Positions 17,559 through 27,203 of a DNA stretch of 64,000 nucleotides are shown piece by piece (position 1 is the stretch's first letter; each line of letters begins with the position of its first letter). Both the position numbers and the translations under genes were made by a program. Source of the stretch: Gimesia alba (GTDB lineage: Bacteria > Planctomycetota > Planctomycetia > Planctomycetales > Planctomycetaceae); assembly GCF_007744675.1 (NCBI RefSeq), contig NZ_CP036269.1, positions 5,807,546 through 5,871,545 on the forward strand, given 5' to 3'. The notes under the pieces were generated by a model that worked only from the letters and a program-made list of their open reading frames with translations, was not told the origin of the DNA and made no database searches.

Positions 17559-18407
17559 TTATAAATTGCCCGGCTGGTCCCCCTGCTGGGGCGGTTGACG
17601 TTTTTGTTGCTGAGCCACTTTCCGCTGAAACTGCTCAAACGAATGTGTCAACGAATCCAGCAGGCGGGGAATATTCGGTGCCGCCATGTGTACACGTGCC
17701 GAAACGCAGGATCGTGGAAAAAACGTCGTGATGAAATCAAACGAAAATTCGGTCGCTGAATGCCCGATCCGAACGGCATTCGCATAATCTCCGCTGAGCA
17801 TTTCATCGGGCAGTTTCAGTTCATCATACAGTTCTTCTGCAGAAGGCGGTTTCTGTCCCGCTTCAGCAGGTTTGTTGACGGTTGCCGGCTTTGGCTGTTG
17901 TTCCGCACTCGATTCCGTTTCTGCTTCAGGCGTCATCGTTTCACCAACGGCACCAGTGCCGCTCGCAGAAGCACCGGAAACCGCATCCGAAACGGGTGGC
18001 GTTGGCGTTTCTGAAGCCGGCGCTTCCATCCCAGGCCCGACATTGATCGAATCTGCTGAACTGGTAATCTGCGGAGGCAGTGGTGTGGGAATCGTTGGCG
18101 TTCCAAACCGTTTTTCATAATTATTTAAATTGTCTCTCAGAGCACGAATCATCTGAGGCACCACACCGATCGGCAGAACCACGCGTGCAACGACCTGCTG
18201 GGGAGTCGAAATTCTTAACAGGAAATCCAGAATAAACTCGTGTCCCCCCTGCAATACAACGGCCCCGGTACTGAAAACGCCGCGAGAAACGGCCTCCGGT
18301 ACGCGCGCACTGACTTGAGAGAGTCTGATCTCCTGTGTATGACGCTCCTGATTATTTTCATCGGAACTGCCATCGTTGTTCTCTGCTGGTGTAAAGTCGT
18401 CGCTCAT
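17559..18407 (-). CDS. Protein with two DUF3467-like domains
   Basis: 282 residues, no signal peptide. Residues ~40-100 ('GVFSTGAVVLQGGHEFILDF', 'ARVVLPIGVVPQMIRALRDN', NYEKRFG) and ~207-265 ('DYANAVRIGHSATEFSFDF', 'SARVHMAAPNIPRLLDSL', EQFQRK) both follow the DUF3467 layout: a beta strand ending in E-F-x-x-DF, then a second strand and a helix with an aromatic/charged end. They are joined by a Pro/Ala/Ser/Thr/Glu-rich linker (about 103-195). DUF3467 proteins are usually ~100 residues with one domain. Function unknown. Confidence 0.7.
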   Translation of the reverse strand: MSDDFTPAENNDGSSDENNQERHTQEIRLSQVSARVPEAVSRGVFSTGAVVLQGGHEFILDFLLRISTPQQVVARVVLPIGVVPQMIRALRDNLNNYEKRFGTPTIPTPLPPQITSSADSINVGPGMEAPASETPTPPVSDAVSGASASGTGAVGETMTPEAETESSAEQQPKPATVNKPAEAGQKPPSAEELYDELKLPDEMLSGDYANAVRIGHSATEFSFDFITTFFPRSCVSARVHMAAPNIPRLLDSLTHSFEQFQRKVAQQQKRQPPQQGDQPGNL

Positions 18408-18568
18408 GTCGGCTGGTTCATTTCTTTCAGGATTCTCAGTTCACTTCACATTCAATAATCACAGTCAGTCTCGACCGTAATTCACATCATCTGTATTATG
18501 TACATCATCAGGGCTCTACGTAAACCTATGCACCAGGCTCTTCTCAAGAGAACTCTGAGAACCGGCAT

Positions 18569-19504
18569 TTATTTCGATTGAAGTATCCGCAATTCCTTGG
18601 GAAGCGGAAACCGAACCGACTCTTTGCGAACGACCGCGTTCTCCACTTTTGCTTGATACTGATCTTCCAGATATTGAATCAGTTCATCCACGACCACTTC
18701 AGGAGCGCTCGCACCGGCGGTAATCAGCACCGTCTCGCAGTCTTCAAGCCATTCCGGTAACAGCTCATCCACTCCATCAATCAGATACGAAGGTTTCTCT
18801 GCCGACTTACCAATCTCCATTAGACGCTTACTGTTGGAACTGTTCTGACTGCCCAGTACCAGCACCAGATCGGCCTGTACGACGAGTTCAGAAACCGCTG
18901 CCTGCCGATTCGTCGTGGCATAACAGATGTCTTCTTTGGGAGGGCTTTCAATGTGAGGATATTTTTCTTTAAGACTTTGAATCACCTGCCCTGCTTCATC
19001 TACACTCAACGTCGTTTGAGTCAGATAAGCCAGTTTTGCATCCCCAGGGAATTCCAGTGCAGCCACTTCCTCGGGAGTCTCAATCAATGTGATACTTTCC
19101 GGCGCTTCTCCCATCGTGCCAATCACTTCATCGTGCCCTTCGTGGCCGATCAGAATAATATTGTATCCCGCCTCTGCGTATTTGATCGCTTCGGTGTGCA
19201 CTTTGGTCACCAGCGGGCAGGTCGCGTCGATTGTGCGAATGTTTCGTTCGCGGGCCTGCTGACGAATTTGAGGAGACACACCGTGCGCACTGAAGACAAG
19301 AATCGAGTTTTCCGGAACCTCACTCACTGCATCAACAAACGTGACTCCCATCTCTGTAAAACGATTGACCACATACTTGTTATGCACAATTTCATGGTAA
19401 ACATAGATAGAACTGCCAAAGAGTTGAATGACTTCTTCCAGACACTCAATCGCCATATTCACACCCGCACAAAAACCGCGGGGATTTGCCAGAATTACTT
19501 TCAT
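18569..19504 (-). CDS. ispH: 4-hydroxy-3-methylbut-2-enyl diphosphate reductase
   Basis: 311 residues. IspH motifs are complete: 'ANPRGFCAGVNMAIE' with the first [4Fe-4S] cysteine (Cys12), 'YVYHEIVHNKYVV', 'VFSAHGVSP', the second cysteine in 'DATCPLVTKVH', 'LIGHEGHDEVIGTMGE', the third cysteine in 'EDICYATTNRQAAV', and 'GSQNSSNSKRL'. It catalyses the last step of the MEP isoprenoid pathway, giving IPP and DMAPP, in the cytosol. It appears monocistronic. Confidence 0.97.
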   Translation of the reverse strand: MKVILANPRGFCAGVNMAIECLEEVIQLFGSSIYVYHEIVHNKYVVNRFTEMGVTFVDAVSEVPENSILVFSAHGVSPQIRQQARERNIRTIDATCPLVTKVHTEAIKYAEAGYNIILIGHEGHDEVIGTMGEAPESITLIETPEEVAALEFPGDAKLAYLTQTTLSVDEAGQVIQSLKEKYPHIESPPKEDICYATTNRQAAVSELVVQADLVLVLGSQNSSNSKRLMEIGKSAEKPSYLIDGVDELLPEWLEDCETVLITAGASAPEVVVDELIQYLEDQYQAKVENAVVRKESVRFPLPKELRILQSK

Positions 19505-19806
19505 TTGATCAATTCCAGTTCAACAGAAACAAAATATGCTGTTTCTGCCGTGGGGATACATCAGGAGAACCTGATATTTTAAGGTACCGAATCAAAGACA
19601 ATCTACTTGTTGCGCGCAAAACACCCGCTCAGTTGCCTCTGAAAGTATTCTATGCCGAACGCGGAAGTAAACCAAATCCGGAAAGTTCAATTTTCCGACT
19701 TTCCGACAAGGAACGCCCAAATTTCGAGACTTTTATCGTATTCCACTGCCATTTTCGTGGAATCGTAGAGTCCAGACCCAGAGTGCCTGACCGTGATCGC
19801 AGCACA
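19505..19806. other. Intergenic region
   Basis: 302 bp between the ispH start and the glmS stop (both minus strand). It should contain the ispH promoter; I see no gene or clear terminator in it. Confidence 0.4.
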
Positions 19807-21669
19807 CTATTCGACCGTCACACTCTTCGCCAGATTGCGAGGACGATCCACATTACACCCCCGTTGAACGGCGATGTGATATGACAGCAACTGCAGCGGA
19901 ATCGCCGTCACCAGCGGCTGCAGAAAATCATCCACATCAGGTACGTAGATCACATCATCGGCGATGTCCGCGATTTTTTTGTCCCCTTCACAGGCAATCG
20001 CAATCACGGGACCTTTGCGTGCTTTGACCTCTTCCAGATTGCTCATCACTTTGGGATAGATCTGGCCACGGGGAACAACAAACACACTCGGCGTCTCTTC
20101 ATCCACCAGTGCAATCGGCCCATGCTTCATTTCGGCTGCCGGATAGCCTTCCGCGTGAATATAGCTGATCTCTTTCAGCTTCAAAGCCCCTTCCAGCGCT
20201 GCGGGAAAATTATACAGCCGCCCCAGATAGAGAAAGTTATTGAAATTGCAATACTTCATCGCAATATCTTTCACCAGTTCATTGCACTCGAGAGACTTAC
20301 GTATCTGATCCGGAATCTGATGCATCGCATCAATAATTCTTCTGCCAGCCGGATACGAAAGATGTCGCATCCGTCCCAGAAACAATGCGAGCTCAATCAA
20401 CACCATCACCTGCGAAGTAAATGCTTTCGTCGAAGCCACGCCCACTTCCGGCCCAGCGTGTAGATAAATCCCACCATCCGCTTCACGGGCAATCGTGGAA
20501 CCGACCACATTACAAATCGCCAGCGTTGGATGCCCTTTGCGTTTGCATTCCCGCATCGCCGCCAATGTATCCGCCGTCTCACCACTCTGGGTAATCGCGA
20601 AAATCATCGTACTGTTGGATATCGGCGGGTTCCGATAGCGCAGTTCGCTGGCATACTCCACTTCCGTGGGAATCCGCGCGAATTCTTCCAGCAGATACTC
20701 ACCCACCAATCCTGAATGCCAGCTGGTACCGCAGGCCGTTAACACGACACGATCAATTTTCCGTAATTGCTGTGCCGTCAGATTCAACCCGCCGAACTTT
20801 GCCGTCGCTTCATCTTCGTCAATACGGCCGCGCATCGCATTTTCCAGCGTTTGAGGCTGTTCGAAGATTTCTTTCAGCATATAGTGCTCGTAGTCGCCCA
20901 GATCGGAATCGACACTGACCTGATCCAGTGTCTGAATCGAGAGCTTTTGTTGACCTTCATCCCGATGAAAGATTTCGACTTCATCGCGCGTGACGACCGC
21001 CAGCTCATGATCAGACAGATAAATCACTTCATCCGTATATCCCGCCAGCGGAGTGGCATCACTGGCAATAAAATGTTCGCCTTTACCGACACCAATTACC
21101 AGTGGACTTCCCAGGCGGGCCGCGATCATCACATCAGGCAGATCCTGAAAGAGAATCACCAGTCCGTAAGTTCCTTTTAATTTGGAAAGTGTATTCTCGA
21201 CGGCTTTCAGATACGTCGGAAGTTCTCCCGGCTCGGACCCCAGTTTGATCTGCTCTTCCAGATGGTGTGACAACAGGTGCGCAATGGTTTCGGTATCGGT
21301 CGTCGTACGAAACACATAACCCAACCCCTGCAGTTGTGCACGTAGCGAGCTGTAATTTTCAATCACTCCGTTGTGTACCAGCACCACATCGCCGTTGCCG
21401 CCGACGTGCGGGTGGGAGTTTTGATCGTTGGTTTCCCCGTGTGTCGCCCATCGCGTATGGCCGATTCCCACTGTTCCCTCAACCGGACTTGCCTTATACA
21501 GGGTCGCCATCTCAGCGACGCGGCCTTTTTTCTTACGAATCTCAATCGACGATCCATCATGAATGGCAACACCGGCACTGTCGTAACCCCGGTATTCCAG
21601 CTTCTGTAGCCCTTTGATCAACAACGGCCCGGCTTCACGATGTCCAATATAACCGACAATTCCACACAT
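19807..21669 (-). CDS. glmS: Glutamine-fructose-6-phosphate aminotransferase (isomerizing)
   Basis: 620 residues. The N-terminal nucleophile Cys2 in MCGIVGYIG starts the glutaminase domain ('KLEYRGYDSAGVAI', 'GIGHTRWATHGETND', 'VLVHNGVIENY'). Two SIS sugar-isomerase domains follow, with 'VLTACGTSWHSGLVGEYLLE', 'FAITQSGETADTLAAMRE' and 'EGALKLKEISYIHAEGYPA', ending 'DRPRNLAKSVTVE'. It makes glucosamine-6-phosphate for amino-sugar polymers. The family length is 600-620. ATG 21669 follows ACGGAG. No glmS ribozyme was recognised in the short upstream gap. Confidence 0.97.
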   Translation of the reverse strand: MCGIVGYIGHREAGPLLIKGLQKLEYRGYDSAGVAIHDGSSIEIRKKKGRVAEMATLYKASPVEGTVGIGHTRWATHGETNDQNSHPHVGGNGDVVLVHNGVIENYSSLRAQLQGLGYVFRTTTDTETIAHLLSHHLEEQIKLGSEPGELPTYLKAVENTLSKLKGTYGLVILFQDLPDVMIAARLGSPLVIGVGKGEHFIASDATPLAGYTDEVIYLSDHELAVVTRDEVEIFHRDEGQQKLSIQTLDQVSVDSDLGDYEHYMLKEIFEQPQTLENAMRGRIDEDEATAKFGGLNLTAQQLRKIDRVVLTACGTSWHSGLVGEYLLEEFARIPTEVEYASELRYRNPPISNSTMIFAITQSGETADTLAAMRECKRKGHPTLAICNVVGSTIAREADGGIYLHAGPEVGVASTKAFTSQVMVLIELALFLGRMRHLSYPAGRRIIDAMHQIPDQIRKSLECNELVKDIAMKYCNFNNFLYLGRLYNFPAALEGALKLKEISYIHAEGYPAAEMKHGPIALVDEETPSVFVVPRGQIYPKVMSNLEEVKARKGPVIAIACEGDKKIADIADDVIYVPDVDDFLQPLVTAIPLQLLSYHIAVQRGCNVDRPRNLAKSVTVE

Positions 21670-22017
21670 ATTTTCGCGCTCCGTCGCTGAATGAGGGAAG
21701 TAATTTTGATTTTAATTTGCAGTCAAATCCCCAAAGGAAATTGGGACGCCCTTCATCCTTGAAGTAAAGGCAGACAAAGAAATCGCAGAGGGGAATCGGG
21801 GTGGGCTCAAATCGAACGCCAATCAGTGCTCACAGGTTGGGAAACATACCATAAGTATGAAAAATCAGTCAACTTCACTTAGCCGAAATTCATGTGAACA
21901 CTGTGCCGATAAACACACTGCATAAAAGCACCTAAGTCAATCCATTTGTATAACTTAGTAACCGCATGAAACGACGCTATTTTAGTGAATTCACGATATT
22001 GAAGCACCTGCGAAACA
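21670..22017. other. Intergenic region
   Basis: 348 bp between glmS and the mfnF-like gene, both on the minus strand. It must contain the glmS promoter. No gene or hairpin of note was seen. Confidence 0.4.
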
Positions 22018-23037
22018 TCAGAATCGAATCCGTTCTGCTGCAAGACGCGCCACGGCGTAGGCGCACGCCGATTCCGAAATCTCCCCATCAAAGATGTCTG
22101 CGACATTCGTCACTGACATCTGACTCAATTTCGGGTGGGCCCGCACCACTTTCTCAGCCAGAAATACAGCACTCCCACTGATTAAAACCGCTGTCGGCGG
22201 TGCGGCCATTCGTTCCAATACCTGATCGATGGCTTGCGAAATCTGTTTCTGCTGCTGATTTGCCAGAAACTCAGCGATCGACACCGCTTCTTCCTCTGCT
22301 AATTCCGTCGTATCACAACAGACAGAACGGGCAACCCGGTCATAAGCATCCCCCCGCGTCGCAGGCTTCCCATTGGCGGTATCCACATCTTCCGGCTTCT
22401 CATCCAGTTCTTCCAACAGAAGATAGAGATCCAATGAGGTCGCAAAACATTCTGCTGCCAGGGGACACGCTTGCCCGCGTAAAGGGACCCGCTGTTCAAT
22501 CATCGCGATCGGAGTCCGTCGCCCTCCCGTGTAAACCAGTTCTCCTGAAAGTAGCCGTTCGACGTCGGTCAGTCCTTCCGGAACCGGAAATCCATTTTCC
22601 AGCGGAATGATATCTGTGGTTGTGGAACCGATGTCGATCAGAATCCCGCTTTGCTCTGGAATCATTCGCCCCAGCCACGTCGCTAGTGCATGCCAGTTCG
22701 CAGCCGCAACCAGTAAGGGAAATTCACGGGCAAGATCGGTCGTCAAGAATTCGGCTCCGGTCTGCCAGACCACAATGGGTGCCGGAACCACCGCCCGTTG
22801 CACGGCAACCAGAATCTGTTCCACCCCTGCTGCCTTGGTTGGAAAACAGTCCGCCAGTTCGCCCGTCATCGTCACCGCCACCAGATCAGGGCTTTGATAC
22901 CCGGTCAAAAGCTCCTGCACTGCCTGCATTAACAGTTCCGGCGTCTTCCAGATTTCAAACGAAACCGCATTCGCATGCCCATCGCAGTCCGCCGACTTCA
23001 GATTCGCACCACCGATATCCAGACCAATTACATACAT
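22018..23037 (-). CDS. mfnF: MfnF-like protein (H4MPT-linked C1 pathway, ASKHA/hydantoinase-like)
   Basis: 339 residues. An actin-like ATPase/hydantoinase A fold is suggested by the N-terminal 'YVIGLDIGGANLKSADCDG', 'AVTMTGELADCFPTK', 'GILIDIGSTTTDIIPL', 'LVYTGGRRTPI' and the Cys-containing 'PLRGQACPLAAECFATSLD'. These match the group annotated as 'H4MPT-linked C1 transfer pathway protein', whose archaeal member MfnF joins the furan and tyramine-glutamate parts of methanofuran. It starts 2 bp after the ATP-grasp gene stop, so they form an operon. The role in making a methanofuran-type cofactor is inferred. Confidence 0.7.
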   Translation of the reverse strand: MYVIGLDIGGANLKSADCDGHANAVSFEIWKTPELLMQAVQELLTGYQSPDLVAVTMTGELADCFPTKAAGVEQILVAVQRAVVPAPIVVWQTGAEFLTTDLAREFPLLVAAANWHALATWLGRMIPEQSGILIDIGSTTTDIIPLENGFPVPEGLTDVERLLSGELVYTGGRRTPIAMIEQRVPLRGQACPLAAECFATSLDLYLLLEELDEKPEDVDTANGKPATRGDAYDRVARSVCCDTTELAEEEAVSIAEFLANQQQKQISQAIDQVLERMAAPPTAVLISGSAVFLAEKVVRAHPKLSQMSVTNVADIFDGEISESACAYAVARLAAERIRF

Positions 23038-23039
23038 GG

Positions 23040-24119
23040 TTATTGTTTCTTTTCTTCCAGACTTCGCGACTGGTTCAGGAACAGACTGCCATCCGGCTGA
23101 AACTCAATCTCGCGTTCCAGTTCCCACTTCAGAGCGGAATAACAGGAGCTTCCGTTGACGATCCGCTCTGCCAGATTATCCAACGTCAACTGACGATAGC
23201 CCACATAGCTGGTCGTCAGTCGTGGGTTGACTTCTACAATCAAAGGCTTCATCGGATCAGCGTCAGGTAACAGAATATCAAAGCCCACATATCCCACAAG
23301 TCCCGGAAGCTGTTCACAGACACGAGAAATCAGTTTGTGAATCGAATCTACAACATCAAGTTCCAGTTTTGCCGGAATCACTCCCCCCTGGTATGCAAAA
23401 CCTGATTCCCAGCTGACCCGCTGTTCGCCAGGCGGAAAGAGTTCTCTGCGTCCCACGTCTGCCAGAACCACCGTGGAAAGCGAACTACCTGAAAGAAACG
23501 GCTGCACGATATAATCGGAACTCTGGTCACCAAAGTCAGGGCGTCTCTTCAACCAATTCTCAGCCTTCGACAGCAGCTCCCAACCCAGCCCCCCTGCACC
23601 AAAACGATGTTTGATCAGACAGGGAAAAGAAGCCTCTAGCGCAGTTAGTTCGTCCTGCATTAAAACCGTTGGAATTGTGGGCAGATCCCGTTCACTCAGA
23701 AACTCAAACAGTTTCCACTTGTCGGCGGTCAGCTGAATCGACTTCAAATCAGGACCGACAACACGTGCACCAAGTTGGAGCGCTCGCTCGGTCCGCGAAA
23801 CAAGCAGCCCATCAAACTCTGGCGCAATGATCCAGGCCACATCGGCCGTTTGACAGGCACGGTCAAAAAGTGCCTGTTCTTCCTCCGAATTCGTAACACG
23901 AAGAATCTGTAAACGCTGTAAATGTTCTGCCTGCAGAAAGACGTCACTCACGAATGACAGAGACTCCCGTATGCACACTGTCACCGTGCAGTCGGGAATC
24001 GACAGCAGATCGGTCACGACAGCGTCCAGCATCGCGGTCCCTTCGGTTAACAAGGACGCATCCTCCTGAGAGAGCTCACAGGCACCGCTACAGAGATATT
24101 CCGATACAAATACGTTCAA
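23040..24119 (-). CDS. mfnD: ATP-grasp ligase, MfnD-like (tyramine-glutamate ligase type)
   Basis: 359 residues. The N-terminus 'MNVFVSEYLCSGACELSQE' is followed by a preATP-grasp domain, then the ATP-grasp fold with 'LTADKWKLFEFLSERDLPT', 'CLIKHRFGAGGLGWELL', 'YIVQPFLSGSSLS' and the metal/ATP-binding end 'LVGYVGFDILLP' and 'IVEVNPRLTTSYVGYRQLT'. This is the pattern of MfnD, which adds glutamate to tyramine in methanofuran synthesis. The adjacent mfnF-like gene (2-bp gap) is the main support for that role; other carboxylate-amine ligase functions remain possible. Confidence 0.65.
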   Translation of the reverse strand: MNVFVSEYLCSGACELSQEDASLLTEGTAMLDAVVTDLLSIPDCTVTVCIRESLSFVSDVFLQAEHLQRLQILRVTNSEEEQALFDRACQTADVAWIIAPEFDGLLVSRTERALQLGARVVGPDLKSIQLTADKWKLFEFLSERDLPTIPTVLMQDELTALEASFPCLIKHRFGAGGLGWELLSKAENWLKRRPDFGDQSSDYIVQPFLSGSSLSTVVLADVGRRELFPPGEQRVSWESGFAYQGGVIPAKLELDVVDSIHKLISRVCEQLPGLVGYVGFDILLPDADPMKPLIVEVNPRLTTSYVGYRQLTLDNLAERIVNGSSCYSALKWELEREIEFQPDGSLFLNQSRSLEEKKQ

Positions 24120-24533
24120 AATCGTTCCTTGTTCCTCACATTTTCAGAACCAAATCCAGCTCTAAAGACGCGAAGACGAATGCTCCATTCGGCATGATCA
24201 TCGTACCCCAAACGATGAGTTCAGACTCACCAGTCTAGAGACTCCGCTGCTCTTTGTTAATTGACACAACACGACAACTCACTGAAATCGGCACGTTTTC
24301 TCTACTTAACCCGTTTAAACAAAATGGTAGCGATTATTCTAGAGATTCAGGCGCTTTGATCGATCGATTTCGCTCGTCCGCTAAACAAAAACGAATCCTT
24401 AGGAACGCGTGCATTGAGTTCAGTTTACCGCTGTTACTATTTAAAAATTCAATTGTATCTTTTCCTGTAACACTCAAGTTTGCGTGATAAAATTGAGAGT
24501 AGAGTTTGTTTTTTTTACGATAGAGGATGATTC
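24120..24533. other. Intergenic region, divergent promoters
   Basis: 414 bp between the divergent mfnD-like gene and the DUF11-type lipoprotein gene. AT-rich at its right end. A 77-codon plus-strand frame (24254-24487) has no ribosome site or family signal and is probably chance. Confidence 0.4.
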
Positions 24534-26027
24534 ATGCCGGGTAGTGGGATTCGGCCATTTTCAAGATCTGTTTCAGTTATGTTGTTGCTGCTCACCCTGG
24601 CAGTCACAGCTTGCTCTGCCCTTGCGCCAGGTTCGCGCTCGTCCTGGAAACTGACTGATCCACCGCCGTTGAATCCCCAGAATCAATCATTACAGAAACC
24701 GACAGAGACACAGCCTCCTCAATCAAAGCCGCGTGAAACGCAACGGATCGCTCCAGAAACGATTCCACAAAGACAACCGGCAACATCGCAACCTCAAGAG
24801 GACCTGTTTGCTGTCCCGGAATCGACTGATCGGAAACAACCACCACAACCGCAAGATCTGCCCGAAGAAATCAAGCCACAACCACGATTGAATGTACCCG
24901 ACTTGCAAAGTCGCATGCAGCCAAAGTCGGCTCCGAAGCGCCAGTCCGGCCCAATGATGACCGCACCATCCGCATCCGGTCCATTGGAAATGAGCGTCGA
25001 AGTTATTCCCAAACGACAACTGGGCAGTGGTGCCACGTTCTATCTGATCATTAAAAACGTCAGCGATCGATCGGTCAGAAACGTGCTCATGGAATGTGAA
25101 TTCGATGCGGCACTGCTGTTTCCCGGCAGACGCGAAAAGAAAATCGGACAACGACTGGGAACTCTGCAGCCAGGCGAATCCAAGGAAATTTCACTCACAC
25201 TCTACAGCGATACGCTCGGCAATCACTGCTGCCGATTCCGTGCGATCGCAGACGGCCAAGAACTGGTCTGGAAATCGGTCTGTGTGGAATATGAAAAGAA
25301 ACAAATGGACCTGTCCGTCATCGGCCCTTCAGCGCGAACGATTGGCAGCCGCGCCGAGTATATCGTCAAACTGTCAAATGTGTCTGACGATGACTTAAAG
25401 GATATCCAGGTCGCCATCTCCTACGATCCCGTATTGATTCCCCGTGAAGCGTCCATCGGTTCGGAACGCGAAACCGGGAAGTTGAAATGGGAACTGGATA
25501 CCGTCCGCAAAGGGGAAGGAGTTCAACTGCAGGTCGAATTCGAGTGTGAAGTCGCCGCCGAGCATGCCTGTTTAAGAGTGAATGTAACCAGTCCCGAACT
25601 TCCCAATGAACTGGTTTCCGCCTGTTTGAAAGTCACGCCGGCCACAGGCGTCCTTGACGTGCAGGTCCGCGATACGAAAGACCCCATCGCCCGCGGCGAA
25701 GAGACAACCTATGAAGTCAGTATCGAAAATCGGGGATTGCAGCCTGCGAAAGATATTTCACTGCAGGCGAAAATCCCACGCATGTTCCGCGTCGTTTCTG
25801 TCGAAGCCTACCAGGGAAACCAGAAACTCAGCGTCCGCCCCCAGGTGAATCAGAATATTTTAACCGTCTCCCCCATCCGAGAACTGCCGGCAGACGCTTT
25901 TCTGCGCTACACGATTCTGGTCAAAGCCATCGGTTCGGGCGATGAAGAATTCATCGTCACAATCTCAGGCGCCGACACGGATAAACTTGATACCAGCGTC
26001 AGCGAAATCACCACCGTCAACCGTTGA
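24534..26027 (+). CDS. Lipoprotein with three DUF11/CARDB-like beta domains
   Basis: 497 residues; ATG 24534 follows GAGGATGATTC. The signal peptide (MLLLLTLAVTAC) ends in a lipobox VTAC with Cys27. A Pro/Gln-rich linker (about 35-140) leads to three immunoglobulin-like domains of about 110 residues. Each has the DUF11/CARDB signature of a strand, 'ENRGLQPAKDISLQAKIP' or 'SNVSDDDLKDIQVAISYDP', and a LxPGE or RKGEG turn. Such domains occur in cell-surface proteins of planctomycetes. It is probably anchored in a membrane facing the periplasm or outside; ligand unknown. Confidence 0.75.
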   Translation: MPGSGIRPFSRSVSVMLLLLTLAVTACSALAPGSRSSWKLTDPPPLNPQNQSLQKPTETQPPQSKPRETQRIAPETIPQRQPATSQPQEDLFAVPESTDRKQPPQPQDLPEEIKPQPRLNVPDLQSRMQPKSAPKRQSGPMMTAPSASGPLEMSVEVIPKRQLGSGATFYLIIKNVSDRSVRNVLMECEFDAALLFPGRREKKIGQRLGTLQPGESKEISLTLYSDTLGNHCCRFRAIADGQELVWKSVCVEYEKKQMDLSVIGPSARTIGSRAEYIVKLSNVSDDDLKDIQVAISYDPVLIPREASIGSERETGKLKWELDTVRKGEGVQLQVEFECEVAAEHACLRVNVTSPELPNELVSACLKVTPATGVLDVQVRDTKDPIARGEETTYEVSIENRGLQPAKDISLQAKIPRMFRVVSVEAYQGNQKLSVRPQVNQNILTVSPIRELPADAFLRYTILVKAIGSGDEEFIVTISGADTDKLDTSVSEITTVNR

Positions 26028-26171
26028 GACACACATGAGCTCATCTACGATCTGATGTGTAAAAAAACTAGAATTCGGGCCGAGCGCAGCGAGCAGGAGG
26101 TCACAGGGAAACCGAACTATTTTTCTCGCATCTTCTCCGCCTCAACCAAGTGTTTCAGAGCTGCCCCTGCA

Positions 26172-27062
26172 CTACTTTTTCACCTGCTCCGGAAAATCAC
26201 GCTCATACCGTTTCACCAGCGCGTCCATATCTGCGGGCACAATATAAATTTTGCCCCGAATAGTTTTCGTTTCTCCCGGCTGTAAACCACCGAGCCGAAA
26301 ATCGGCATGCAGACAGCGAATCACTCCTTGAAACAGTTCCTGATACGGCTCAAACGCGGTCGCAAAGATCAAACTGTCATCAGCACTGTAACAACCAATC
26401 AACCCATTGCTGGGAACTTCTTTGCTGAGTGGTCTGGGATTCACATCCGTGCGGGGAACATTTTTCGGACACCAGACCTGCCCCGGAATGTAACGGGCTT
26501 TCGTCGCCCAGTTCCGAGTGGGCATCATCGCCGGTTTCCCATCCAGAAAGATAAATGACTTTTTAATATAAGCATACTTGTCATCCGTCGTCGCCTTTCC
26601 CAGGCCGGTGAAATCACCCACACGAATACAAGGCTGTGCCCAATGGACTTCGGAACGTCGCTTTGTGGGATTGTGAGCTACGAGTTGAAAATCAACCTCA
26701 TCATCCTTCGCAGTGATCGTGTGATGCACCGTGACACCATCCGCAACGGTACACTTCAGTTTCAACACCGTCTGATCGTCATTCATGGAAATCGTCTGCG
26801 TCTCATGTTTGACAACCGTATGCTTGCCCCAGTCGGCTTCAGTCGAATTCGCACGGCAGTAGGCTTCCAGATAATTAATCGGAATGATTTTTCCGGGAAA
26901 ATGATCGCCGTGAATATACAGCATGTTCTTTTCACGCGAGAGCGTCAGTTTCGGCTTCTCTGTCGATTTTTCATTCGCCCATAGACGAGAATCCACCTGG
27001 ATCAAGCCGGCACTAACGATAACTCCCAACAGCAAAAGCGAATAAGCGAGCGACTTCATCAC
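26172..27062 (-). CDS. Secreted hypothetical protein
   Basis: 296 residues with an N-terminal signal peptide (SLAYSLLLLGVIVSAGLIQV). The mature part is beta-rich, with repeated aromatic and charged residues ('LEAYCRANSTEADWGKHTVV', 'HTITAKDDEVDFQLVAHNPT', 'GQVWCPKNVPRTDVNPRPLS', 'GLQPGETKTIRGKIYIVP'). The pattern of a beta-sandwich with 'LQPGETK' near the end resembles galactose mutarotase-like or other sugar-binding folds, but I cannot assign it. It lies 141 bp downstream of the Gfo/Idh/MocA gene on the same strand, beyond a terminator. Confidence 0.65.
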   Translation of the reverse strand: MMKSLAYSLLLLGVIVSAGLIQVDSRLWANEKSTEKPKLTLSREKNMLYIHGDHFPGKIIPINYLEAYCRANSTEADWGKHTVVKHETQTISMNDDQTVLKLKCTVADGVTVHHTITAKDDEVDFQLVAHNPTKRRSEVHWAQPCIRVGDFTGLGKATTDDKYAYIKKSFIFLDGKPAMMPTRNWATKARYIPGQVWCPKNVPRTDVNPRPLSKEVPSNGLIGCYSADDSLIFATAFEPYQELFQGVIRCLHADFRLGGLQPGETKTIRGKIYIVPADMDALVKRYERDFPEQVKK

Positions 27063-27135
27063 TTCCTCCGAATTTATTTTTTAAGTTTGTGTGTTTTGAC
27101 TGACTTCATGCAATCATGTTCTACTGCGCAAAGAA

Positions 27136-27170
27136 AAACAACCGGAATGCATGAGACACGCCGGTTGTTT
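27136..27170 (-). terminator. Rho-independent terminator after Gfo/Idh/MocA gene
   Basis: A 10-bp stem AAACAACCGG / CCGGTTGTTT with a 15-nt loop. On the minus strand it is followed by TTTTTCTTTG. It lies 34 bp after the stop of the Gfo/Idh/MocA gene. Confidence 0.8.
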
Positions 27171-27203
27171 TCTCAATCCATTTTTTAATTTTTCCCAGCC
27201 CAC

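Noticed and set aside
21670-21720. glmS ribozyme/riboswitch upstream of glmS
   Set aside because: The upstream sequence shows no conserved glmS ribozyme core or cleavage-site context that I could recognise.
22200-23270. Overlapping plus-strand frames across mfnF/mfnD-like genes
   Set aside because: They are shadows of two well-supported minus-strand genes; composition (Pro/Ser/Arg-rich) is typical of antisense frames.
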